Source: Zelopaecilomyces penicillatus
Lineage: Eukaryota > Ascomycota > Sordariomycetes > Hypocreales > Pseudodiploosporaceae
Length of the DNA: 64,000 nt
Assembly: GCA_005765155.1 (NCBI GenBank)
Contig: VCCP01000001.1
Span: 3,720,001-3,784,000 of the forward strand
Reading direction: 5' to 3'
The position numbers and the translations under genes are program-made. This document shows, piece by piece, positions 33,354 through 43,500 of the stretch. Under the pieces are notes generated by a model that worked only from the letters and a program-made list of their open reading frames with translations, did not search any database and was not told the DNA's origin. Each line of letters begins with the position of its first letter. Positions within the stretch are counted from its first letter, which is position 1.

Positions 33354-34558
33354 GTGTGCTGTGATCTGAAAGTATGCTAGTTGCGCAGTTCAATGTTGGA
33401 CACGCAATGGGCTGTGCAGGTAGAAAGAATGGAGGAGCAACGGCTTTGACACCATATGAAGTACTGTTGGTATTTCTGCACTGCAGGATGTGAGTGTGGT
33501 ACTTCTCCGCAAGTATCTGGATTTTAACCGCTGTTAGTTGCTGTACACACATTGACGATTTTTATTAGAGGTACGGAGTAGTTACAGGATCAACTCGCCT
33601 GTAGTAATCACAATCACGTATCTCAGAAGTTGGTCCGAAGATGCGCCACGGCGGTAGCTAAAATCACCAAACCTGGACATGTTTCAGTATGAATACCCTG
33701 AAGCCTATCAAATTGCTTCATCGGTAATAAGTCCGCTGTCATGACGAGGTATTTGCATAGGCGCTTCCAGGGTTGATGTCGCTTGCGTGCGGAAGCTGGG
33801 AGTGCTGTATTATTGGATGAGCATCACGGCTTGAGCCGCCCTTCCAGCCGCCGTCCTCAACAGCCGTCCTCAACAGCCGCCCTTCCAGCCGCCGTCCTCA
33901 ACAGCCGTCCTCAACAGCCGCCCACAACAGCCGCCAGCATGTGCCACGCCCCACTTGTCTTGCTGGTGCGAGGAATCCAAGTGGGAGAAAGATGGAGTGT
34001 AGTACCATGAATTTGTCAGTTTCGACACTGCCACCAACAACCAATATTTCATAAATATAGACAGAGCCTTGTTCTTCACGGCCAACAACATCGTGATTGT
34101 GGAGAATGACTTCCAAAATCAGTCCCCCCTCAAGATTTCTGGCGGCAGATGTGATGTTGGACACTCTTTTCTGCGCCTGGAACTCTTCGCCTGGCGTCTC
34201 GCCAGGCACATAAGTTCTTGCCACCAGTGTTGGTGATGTCAACGTTTCATGGGGCACATTGTGATGCTATTTTCTGCCACAACAGCCATGACAATGCGTA
34301 CTGAGGGAGCATGTGCCAAACGGCCAAAAAAAAAAAAGAAGGACGAGGTTTTAACCAGATGCTACTGAACGACACAATGAAAATTGCCCATAAAAGGGCG
34401 CTGTCCTGCTCGTTAAAGATCATGACATCAGCACAGACAACTTCATTTCATTCGCACACAGAGCAGCACACTTCTCATCATTCATCATTACTCACTCAAA
34501 CCAGTCTCATCTTGCGACTGGAGCCTCAAAACTCACCTGTTCTTTCTTGCCTTTCAAG
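33354..34558. promoter_or_regulatory. Divergent promoter of copy C and nuclease-like gene 3
   Basis: About 1.2 kb between divergent genes. It contains a perfect 41-bp tandem repeat at 33835-33916 and, at 34030-34044, a 15-base block identical to the one upstream of gene 1, at nearly the same distance from the ATG (about 529 versus 525 bp). An open frame on the minus strand at 33898-34257 exists but has no recognisable relatives. Confidence 0.6.
33835..33937 (+). repeat. 41-bp perfect tandem repeat, GCCGCC-rich
   Basis: Two identical 41-bp units (33835-33875 and 33876-33916) are followed by a partial unit to 33937. Each begins GCCGCCCTTCCAGCCGCC. The exact identity implies recent duplication. 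Confidence 0.93.
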
Positions 34559-35683
34559 ATGTCGACAAAAAAAGAATACAAGAACACGAGAGATTCACAT
34601 ACATTTCTCACCAAATTTGAGGCAAAACTCTTTGCCAATGCAATGTATACAAAATCCTACGAGTGGAGAGCCTCTTCTTTCTGGCAGATCCCCCTACAGC
34701 GACTGTATTCGTTGAGTGACGATTTTGGCGTCGTCTGGGAACAGCCAGCCTCTGACGACACCAGAACACGAGTCGACATAACAGTTCTACGCTTCGACCC
34801 TGATGAGGGTGACATACTGTCAACCCTGCATGTTGAAGCCAAAAAGAAAGATGGAGACAGAAAAGCTGCACTAACTCAAGGAAGGACTGCGGCAAGATTG
34901 GCCATACGAGAGCGGAGCCTTGGGCACATATATGTTATGGCAACAGAGGGTGTACGGTTCATGTTCTTCAAAATGACGATGTCAATGACTTCCTCCGATG
35001 ATGAGCCTGTCGAGATTAACTTGGGTCGAAAATATGGCGGTGGCAGTGGTTTTATTGATCTTGACACCAATGGCTACGATATATTGGTGAGATGCATCGA
35101 TGCGTCCAAGGGCGATAAAACCTCTAAACAACCACCCATGCTACCGAGCCAGCAATATCTTCTTCCTCAAACCGAGCTTCCGATCAGGTCAGGCACATAT
35201 GGCTCGGGATCAGACACATACGGCTCGGGATCAGGCGCATACGGCTCGGGATCAGGCGCATACAGCTCGGGATCAGGCGCATACGGCTCAGGATCCGGCG
35301 CATACGGCTCGGGATCAGGCGCATACAGCTCGGGGTCAGCCACATATGGTTCGGGATCAGGTTCTGGATCTGGAGCCACCTATCAAGGCTATACTGTGGC
35401 CAGCTTAGAGGATGATATCTATGTTGATGATTCAATAAGCGACTCCAGGATGGGTGGAAGCAGTGGGTCAGAGCAAGGAAGCAGTGGCCAGTTCCGAACA
35501 GTGGAGGTTGTGGTTAAGAAAATAAGCCACTCGATGCGTCCTAATGAGATTCACTTCCGTGACGAGAAAGGAAAAAATTGCCCAACGAAGGAAACCGACT
35601 GGAAAAGGGGCCGTCAGGGATCGCACTCGTGCTACTATTATAACTACAAAGGGGTTAAGTACTGGTGCTGGAAACTCAAGTAG
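34559..35683 (+). CDS. PD-(D/E)XK nuclease-like protein with Gly-Ser-Tyr repeats (gene 3)
   Basis: Intronless, 374 aa. The ATG at 34559 (MSTKKEY) aligns with the paralogues; an in-frame ATG at 34547 would add four residues. The N-terminal domain keeps EWRASSFWQIPLQRLY, the strand RVDITVLRF and HVEAKKKDG, giving the D...ExK signature, then HIYVMATEG. Residues about 211-266 are eight tandem heptads of type S-G-A-Y-G-S-G. The C-terminal domain begins near VEVVVKKIS and ends KYWCWKL, matching genes 1 and 2. It is divergent from copy C, as gene 1 is from copy B. No signal peptide or membrane span is seen. The nuclease assignment rests on motif order and is shared with gene 1. Confidence 0.78.
   Translation: MSTKKEYKNTRDSHTFLTKFEAKLFANAMYTKSYEWRASSFWQIPLQRLYSLSDDFGVVWEQPASDDTRTRVDITVLRFDPDEGDILSTLHVEAKKKDGDRKAALTQGRTAARLAIRERSLGHIYVMATEGVRFMFFKMTMSMTSSDDEPVEINLGRKYGGGSGFIDLDTNGYDILVRCIDASKGDKTSKQPPMLPSQQYLLPQTELPIRSGTYGSGSDTYGSGSGAYGSGSGAYSSGSGAYGSGSGAYGSGSGAYSSGSATYGSGSGSGSGATYQGYTVASLEDDIYVDDSISDSRMGGSSGSEQGSSGQFRTVEVVVKKISHSMRPNEIHFRDEKGKNCPTKETDWKRGRQGSHSCYYYNYKGVKYWCWKLK
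35189..35356 (+). repeat. 21-bp in-frame tandem repeat (8 units) in nuclease-like gene 3
   Basis: Eight 21-bp units each encode a heptad of type S-x-x-Y-(G/S)-S-G. Most units differ at one or two bases. The tract forms the linker between the nuclease-like and C-terminal domains and is likely to vary in copy number. Confidence 0.94.
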
Positions 35684-36665
35684 GAGAGAGAGATTGTTAG
35701 AGGTTGTTAGAGGTGGCTAGAGAATTGTAGGAATAGCTAGATAGTTGTATAAGATTGTTGCCTAACCTTTTGTGTCATTGTATTCTGATTCACCGGGCTC
35801 ATCCTTCGCCAGTATGTCTTGCTGTCCTTTCACAGGATATCCATCTTGGTCTTGTTTCATGGTCTGGTATCTACCGCACCTTTCCTTTCCTGGTCTCGGC
35901 GTCTCCCTGTCATATCATGAGGACTAAAAAAGCGAATAATTCTGTTCTATTGTCAAGTCAGCCTTACTTGTTGACTCAAGCTTGTCCATCATGCTATGAC
36001 AATCACGAATTATTCACATAACATCACACCATGAGGACAAGGGCATAAGAGACGATGTGAACAACAAACCCCCCGAGGCGAAGGAAAGAGTCACGGCACA
36101 GCTGGCGATTTTGTGCACCAATCTCGGTAGGAAGGCATGTAATAATTCACCAAATTATTTGATATGATTTGGTAGGTCCTCGCTGTGTTTTTCCCACACT
36201 GATGAGGGGCCCCTAACTGTGTGGTCTACAGGTGGCGTCACACCACAAGGTACCTATAAATGAGCACAAACACACTGGGATTCAGCGCAGATGAGCACTT
36301 TCGAGATTGGTGCTGTCATGTTCTGTCATGGATCTATCAATTTGTATCTTCTCCAAATTTCCGCCTCATGATAAATGGCCATCCGATCGTCGGTATTTCA
36401 CCATCACTGAATACACGTATTGTGTTTGGTCTCTCTGCATTGCTACCTTGACATCAGATGCCGGCAAATTCAACGAGCCTGCCGCCAGGACAAATCAGCA
36501 CAGAGAAGAACGAAAAATCGCTGGCATAAGATTTTCGAACCTTTTTATAATTCCCTCTCATGTTACCTCTACAACTCTGCTTTCCTCTGATGCTGCTAAA
36601 CAGCCGAACCTCTGAGATGAGCATAAATCCCAGACACCGCATGGTGTCTTTTTAAAAAAAAAACC
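35684..36665. other. Intergenic region
   Basis: About 1 kb with no conserved coding sequence. It contains the 3' flank of nuclease-like gene 3 and the promoter of the DUF2421-type transporter. A GGGGCCCC palindrome lies near 36205. Confidence 0.55.
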
Positions 36666-39600
36666 ATGGTTTCCAGTGCTCCGAATGCAGCGACAGAAGG
36701 CGAAGCCTCCAACCACCTCCACACCAACCATCAACAGACGGAGAAGCAGCAACATCATGGCGAGGCTTCAAAAGCCACTCCCGTGACATCCGCGCCTCCT
36801 CCACCCCTATACGGAGACCATCTCACAGATGCCTTCCCCGGCCTCGAAAGCCGACGAAGCTCCATCTTCAGCATTGCCCAGCTTGACCAGATGCTGCCCG
36901 ACGACAAGATAGACACTGATACCTACGGCGTCACAGAGCTCCGCGATGGCTTCTTCGACGGCGTATTCCTCAAGCCCTCGCCTCCACCATCCGAGGACCA
37001 TCAGATTTTGGAGCATTCTAAAGCGACTCTCCCTGCTGCGTTTGACAAGACGAATCCGCTTGCGCCGAAGCACTTCTTGCCTAGGCAATGGCACGAGATT
37101 AGGTCTCTTGTTCGGCGCATCACCACATCACGCTCAGGCATCCACCTTCTCAAGTCCTTCGCTGCCTATTCTATCGCCTATGTTCTTTGCCTGATCCCGG
37201 CGGTACATGTTTGGCTTGGTCGTTATCATTACGTGATGGCTGTTTCCGTGATCATCAACCACCCAGCCCGCACCTTTGGCTCTCAGCTTGAAGGGGCTGT
37301 GTTCACCACCTTGGGCACAGCTGCTGGTCTTGGATGGGGTGTTGTCGGCCTCATACTATCCACCTCTACACTGGCCGCGAGTGCAGGTTATGGCGGTATC
37401 TTGGCCCTCTTTCTAGCAACATTCATGGGGGCCATAGCTTGGATACGTTCGTTTCTCACCAGGTTCTATCAGGCAGTGCTGTGTGCAGGTATTGCCATCA
37501 CCTTTACTACACTGGCAGAAACAGGGAGTCGGAGCATTCAATGGCCCAAGATATTGAGTTATGCCATCCCCTGGCATCTAGGCCAAGCTATTGCACTCAT
37601 TGTGAACTGTGTCTTGTTTCCAGACGCTGGTGCGCAACCATTGGCGAAAACCCTCTACCAGTCGTTTGACGTCATGTTGGTTCGTAAAGCCCCCCTTCAC
37701 TCTGGAATCTCGTACCATTCTTATGGTGTTGATATAGGAATCGCTTGTTATTCCTCACCCCCGTGATACTAGACTCAGACAGCGTTTGTCCAGAGCTTTC
37801 GTGGACCTTTCAAAGGCATATCGAGATCTGCGTTTAGATGTCACCATTAGTCGATTTCCGCCTAATGATGTTGGCGAATTACGGAACCTCATGCAGGCAG
37901 TCATTCGAGCCCTCCTCTCAATGGAAACAGAAACAGCTCTTTTCAACGATAGTGATACCGAGGAAAACATCGCCATCATAATCGATGAGCCTGCTCAGCC
38001 GTCAACAAGTAGCGAGAACTCATTCCCAGGTACCAATGAAACTATCAGCGTCCATGAGGAGCAAGATGTGTCACAGATTGTAGTCAAACAGCTGGCAACC
38101 CCTACCAAAGAAGTTTTACTCTGCATAGATGAGGGTTTACGTCGATGTCAGGCCTCTTTAATGAATTTATCTGGCTGTCGTCAACATCTCGGGCCCGCAC
38201 CGCAAGTTTCATCAGACGTAGCCCCTATACAAATCAGGATCAGGGCCGCCACAGCAGCCTTTGATGCCGTTGAATCGACACTGCTTGCTTCCGGCAGTCT
38301 ACCTCCATCATGTATGGAAGATTCAGAGGTTGTTCGCCTTTTCGTCTTCGCCAGACATGTACGCGAGGCCGCAACTACTACTGAGAACCTCATGGCCAAG
38401 GTGTATGAGATGCGCTACAGTTCTGTCTGGCCGCGCTTTTACCTCCCGTCATACCCTATAAAAAGAGCTGTTTACCGCTCCAATGCACAGGTTAGGCATG
38501 ATCGCGGTGGTGCCACGGCTGGATCGTACTACGTTACGTTTGTCGAAATTGCACATTTGCTAAACAAGATCACTGCTCGAGACCACAAGCCGTTTTCAAA
38601 AGAAGACGAAGATACAGATGTAGACACGGGTACAGAAAGCTCTCCACCAGTAGCGTCTAACACGAACCCCAAAAGTACCACAGCGTCAAAGAATAAGAGG
38701 CTCGGGTACAGAATATGGCGCATTCTGTATCATCTCCAAGGCTTTGACAGTAGATATGCCTTCAAGACATTCCTTATGACCTCATTACTCTCAATACCTT
38801 CGTATTTGGACAAACATAAACACTGGTGGGACCGCTATGAAGCCTGGTGGGCCGTCGCCATGAGCTGGGTCATGATTCATCCCCGGGTTGGAGGAAATCT
38901 CCAGGACCTTGTCACCAGAGCTTTTGTAGCAATTCTTGGAGCAGTCTGGAGCGGAGCAGCGTTTGCTGCGGGTAACGGAAATCCCTACGTCATGGCAGTT
39001 TTCGCGGCCGTCTTCATGCTCCCTATGCTATATCGATTTACGCAAAGCTCGCATCCGGTATTGATTCCTACCCCTTATTCCGTCTAGACAACAAGAGATA
39101 GCTAAATCGAGTGACAGAGATCCGGTCTTATTGGGTGTATCTCCTTCACCGTCATCTCATTAAGGCTCCATGCCGACGGCGGCGACGGTACACCTGCGTT
39201 GACCGCAGTACTCAAAGGAATCGCCTTCTTAGTGGGCACCGTTGCCCCTGTGATTGTCAATTGGGTGCTGTGGCCGTTTGTTGCCAGGCACGAGCTTAGG
39301 CATTCCCTATCCTCGATGATGTTTTTCATGAGTGTAATGTACAGATGTAGGTGCTTAACTGAACTCGAAGCTTTTTAAGTAGGCATCTAACATTTTGTAG
39401 CTGTCATTGGCAAGTATATTTACTTTAGAGAAGGGAGGGAACCTACGCCAGAGGATGTGATCAAGTCTGAAATTCTTGAAGGCCATCTCAGAGAAGGCTT
39501 CTTGCGAATCAGACAGCTCATGGTAAAACACACCCCCTGAATACCAGTAAACTCCTGAAGAGAGACTTACTAAGGAGTTTTTATTTTCTTCATTAGGTCA

Positions 39601-40307
39601 TGACACGGCACGAGATTCGTCTACGAGCCCCGTTCGACCCTCTTCCTTACTCTGCCCTCGCTGATGCCTGTGAGCATTTTTTTGAGCACCTCATCGCCGT
39701 GCGCCAGTCTGCTTTATTCTATAATCCAAACTATATCCGCGACAATCCCGTCGTAGCGGAGCGACTGCTCGCGTATAGACGAGACGCCGTCGCAGCTATT
39801 CTAGCAAATCTGTACATTCTTGCTGGAGCATTGAGGTCTCAGCAACAAGTTCCTGTAAGTAACATTACTTCCTATTCACTCCACTTTCTTTTGCGTTTGT
39901 CAAGCTTCTCTCGTAGTCTACAATACTTACAAACGATGTAACCCGATTTTGTAGCGCTACTTACCATCCGCCGCCGCCGCTCGAAAAAGACTACTCGTAG
40001 AAACCATCACCGTCAAGGCAGAAATGGCCGAACATGGCGAAGAGAATAATCTTAGGTGGGAGAAGAAATGGAACGATATATACAGCTACTCATACAATGA
40101 GAGCTTAACGGGCTGTATCGCACAATTGGAGGAGTTGGAGAAGTACACCAAGCTCATCGTCGGCGAACAAGGGTAAGTCCACCCACCCTTACTGGCCAAG
40201 ATGTGATAAATATCCTTGGTTTTTTTTATACAGACTAATGTGGTGATAGGTTTGAGAATGGATACGAGGATGAAGACGACGATCAAGATGAGCCAGATAA
40301 TTCATGA
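36666..40307 (+). CDS. Brefeldin A sensitivity/DUF2421-type membrane transporter (FUSC-like)
   Basis: A fungal protein of the aromatic acid exporter/FUSC superfamily, related to yeast Bre4, with proposed efflux or organelle-membrane roles. Seven exons: 36666-37679, 37783-39057, 39118-39346, 39401-39522, 39597-39854, 39955-40172 and 40250-40307 (1057 aa). The N-terminal about 140 residues are disordered. A first block of membrane helices runs about 165-330, with HYHYVMAVSVIINHPART-like residues and many small residues. A long cytosolic region follows. A second helix block runs about 660-840 (AFKTFLMTSLLSIPSYL onward). The C-terminal DUF2421 region includes YFREGREPTPEDVI and LRAPFDPLPY. The tail is Asp/Glu-rich. 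The acceptor of intron 1 is the least certain (CAG before CGT was chosen to keep frame). The family is clear; the substrate is unknown. Confidence 0.85.
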
Positions 40308-40533
40308 CCACAAGTAATAAAATAATGACAAGTCCACCTTCAAGCTCGCTCCATGGGGAAAACCTCCCATCTAAACAAATTACCCTAAAAATGCCCTAAC
40401 CCCCTATGCTAAATACCATTCATTCCCTCATGCCCAACGCCAATAAACTCGCACAGTATTCCTATTCCATGCAATCCACCCTATACTCACAAGATATAGA
40501 AATCCTTCCTAAACAATAGCACCATCCATAAGT

Positions 40534-43500
40534 TTAGTATGCGCCGTTGGTCATCTCATTGAGTATATCCCTTGTAATCAATTTCCCCTTCAACAACGCC
40601 CTTTCCCCAATCCGCGCCGTCTTAGGCGACGGTCTGCGATTCTCCTTGTCTCCCTGCGAACTAGGTTTAACAAAGCCACCACCTCCTTTCACCACGCGCT
40701 TTGGCGACTTGACTGGCCGTTTCTGCGACGGACTTCCCGCACCAGCAGCAGCAGCAACACTAAGCTGAGTAGCACTCAAATCTTCAAATACGTGGTTCTC
40801 CAACGCATTCGCAGGTAGTGGGTAGATCCAACTGCGATCCTCCATGAGCGAGATAAACTTGCTCAGCATATTCTCCTTCCCACTGTTCTTGAGCGTGCTC
40901 ATGCTACCAATCACAAGAAGCTTCGTCTTCGCCCGCGTAAATGCCACGTTGATTCTTCTCCAGTCCTTGAGCAGCTCGCCGATGTTACAGGCGTCATTGC
41001 TCCTCACCAGACTCAGCACAATGACCTCCTTGTCACGCCCCTGAAAACGGTCCGTCGTGTGCATCTCGATGCCTGTAAAGGCTCTGAGCTTGTCTTTGAG
41101 AAGGAAGAGCTGTGCGCGGTAGTGTGTCATGACGCCAATTTCCTCTGCGGGGACTCCAACGGTGAGTAAGCTCTCGACAAGCTGTAGCACAATACGTGCC
41201 TCGGCGGTGTTCACGATACGCTTGCCTTGGGCTTCTTCCCGGACTGGGGGTTGAAGTGTGTCCGTGTCTATGAACCGCACGCGAGTTTCGCTGTCAACAA
41301 GATCATAAAGCCAGCATCTGGCTGGGGCTGCTCCTGCACAAAATGACCGGGGAGTTGCCGGGCGGAGGAGTGATGATGTATCGTAATGCCGCTGTTTTAG
41401 GGCATCTATGTTTGGTATATGAAGCTTCCGCTTCCGCAGCGCCTCCGTACCGCACCGTAGCTGGCCTTCGTAGATCAGAGTGTTGCTAAGAGTCATAATG
41501 TCCTCGCACATACGGTACTGGTGAGCAAGGTTAACTACCGACTGCGGATGAGTATCCGAAAGAAGCTTAAACAAGCTAACATCGAGGCCTCCCAGCCTTG
41601 CCTCCTCGTTCCTCACAACTGGTGGGAGCTGGTTATGGTCGCCTACGAGAACAAAAGTCCTTGCCATCCGAATAGGCCCGGCGCAAATTGGCAACGTAAT
41701 TTGTGATGCTTCATCGACGATACAGTAGTCGAATGAGCGTTCCAAGAACACCGGATGATTGATACCCAGACACGTCGTTGCCACAATTGGCGTACCGTGC
41801 CATGCTTCTTTGATCTCCTCAAACGACTTCATCGGCTGTCCGGCTAAAAAGGCAAACTCCCGCACGTCGGGATGAACCTTGGCAGGAGCCCCGAGCCGCA
41901 GAATTGGTATCTTATCAGATTGAAGCTTCAGCAGGATGTTGTCAACGGCGGTATGAGTGTGTGAGGTCAACAGCACCGTTTTGCCTTGCGATATGAGAGC
42001 TCGGATGATGTGTGCAATGGTAGTCGTCTTGCCCGTGCCAGGCATTCCAAGCACCAGTGCATAATCCTGTGCGCTCATGACCTTCTCAATAGCCCGCTGC
42101 TGGTCCACATTAAGAGTCTCTCCATCTGTGACTGTATACTGTGTAGCGACTGTCTTGAACCTCGGAGGAACCAAATCTACAATCAGCCGCCGTACCTGCA
42201 CTGCATCTGCTACGTCGTTTGCCATCAACTGAACCAAATTATTTCTTACAGTCGCCATGCCATTGCTGAACTCATCTTGGTCAAGACGATATCGGATAGG
42301 CTGTTCTTTAATTTTCCCCTTGCTCTCGGCTGGTTTTGCTCCTTCATGTGCAACATCCATAATGCTTGCAAAGACCTGGTTGTCCATCTCATCAAAGCCA
42401 GGCTGCCGAATTCGAGCATTGTGCAATCGTCTGTCCACTGCAACGCTTATTCTTTGCTTTCGGACGGCGGTAACATAACCGATTGCAAGCGCGTAGTGGC
42501 CATCCTCGTCTGACACAACGATGGGCTCACCCACCGTCAACTCGGAACCCACAAACGAAAATCCTGAAGGGGGATCTCGCTTGACAAAGCTGTAATGATA
42601 TCGATTAATCCGCGGATTGTCCGTATCAACCGATGCAGATCCTTCCTCGATGATCACATCGGCAAAACATCGTGATTTGTTTTCTCGCTCGCTACTCGTC
42701 ATTGTCCATAGTTCTCTTTTCGTCTTTTGGCTTTCCTTCTCCTCGCTAGTGAGTAGGTTCTCCCATTTGATGAAGAAATCCCGATGAGTTGGTGTTAGAT
42801 GCTTGATGACTTCGTCAAACTTCTCATTCATCCCACTTGACTCGCCATCGCCCTCATCCGCTAGGCGATGGTAGATAAAACATGAAGTTTTCGCATAGCA
42901 TTTGCCGCACATGTGCTTGTTTTTTAACATTGGGGGCAGTTGGACGCTTCGCTCTCGGACGTAGCAAGCCAACTGATTGCGCTGCAGAATCATATGGCGC
43001 AGTTCATGACGAATTGCTGGAATTCGTATCGTTTTCGATGTCTCCATGTAATAAAGTATACCGTATGCTATGTCGATATCATATCGATCAGATAATAGTA
43101 GCGTATACAACGCCGTTTGTGCCATATGGTTGCTATTTGCATGCTTGCCAGTTTTGACCTCAAATGGGACGGTTAAAGTTCGAGTACCCTTTCCTTCTTT
43201 CATAATAACCTCTACAGTGGCATCAATGTTACCTTTAAGGCCATACATTGGAGACCAGACGTGCTCCTCAACGTCTAGGAGTTTTGTAACGGCCATGATG
43301 GCTCCGTCACCATTGCGACCTTCTACAAGAGCATCGGCCTAGAATGATCATGAGCAAATATCCAAAAGATTGCCCAATGTCAACTTAGACATACCTGTGG
43401 TCGGGGAGACACAAAGCTCTTTGCCCAGTAGCTCAATTCTGTCATCTTTGACTGTAGATGCTCCCTTGCGACAGCCATCCCAACTTTGATTTTGTACAGA

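Noticed and set aside
33898..34257. 119-codon open frame on the minus strand between copy C and nuclease-like gene 3
   Set aside because: No recognisable motif, no paralogue at the equivalent place upstream of gene 1, and its 5' coding end overlaps the GCCGCC-type promoter repeat; probably chance within a promoter.
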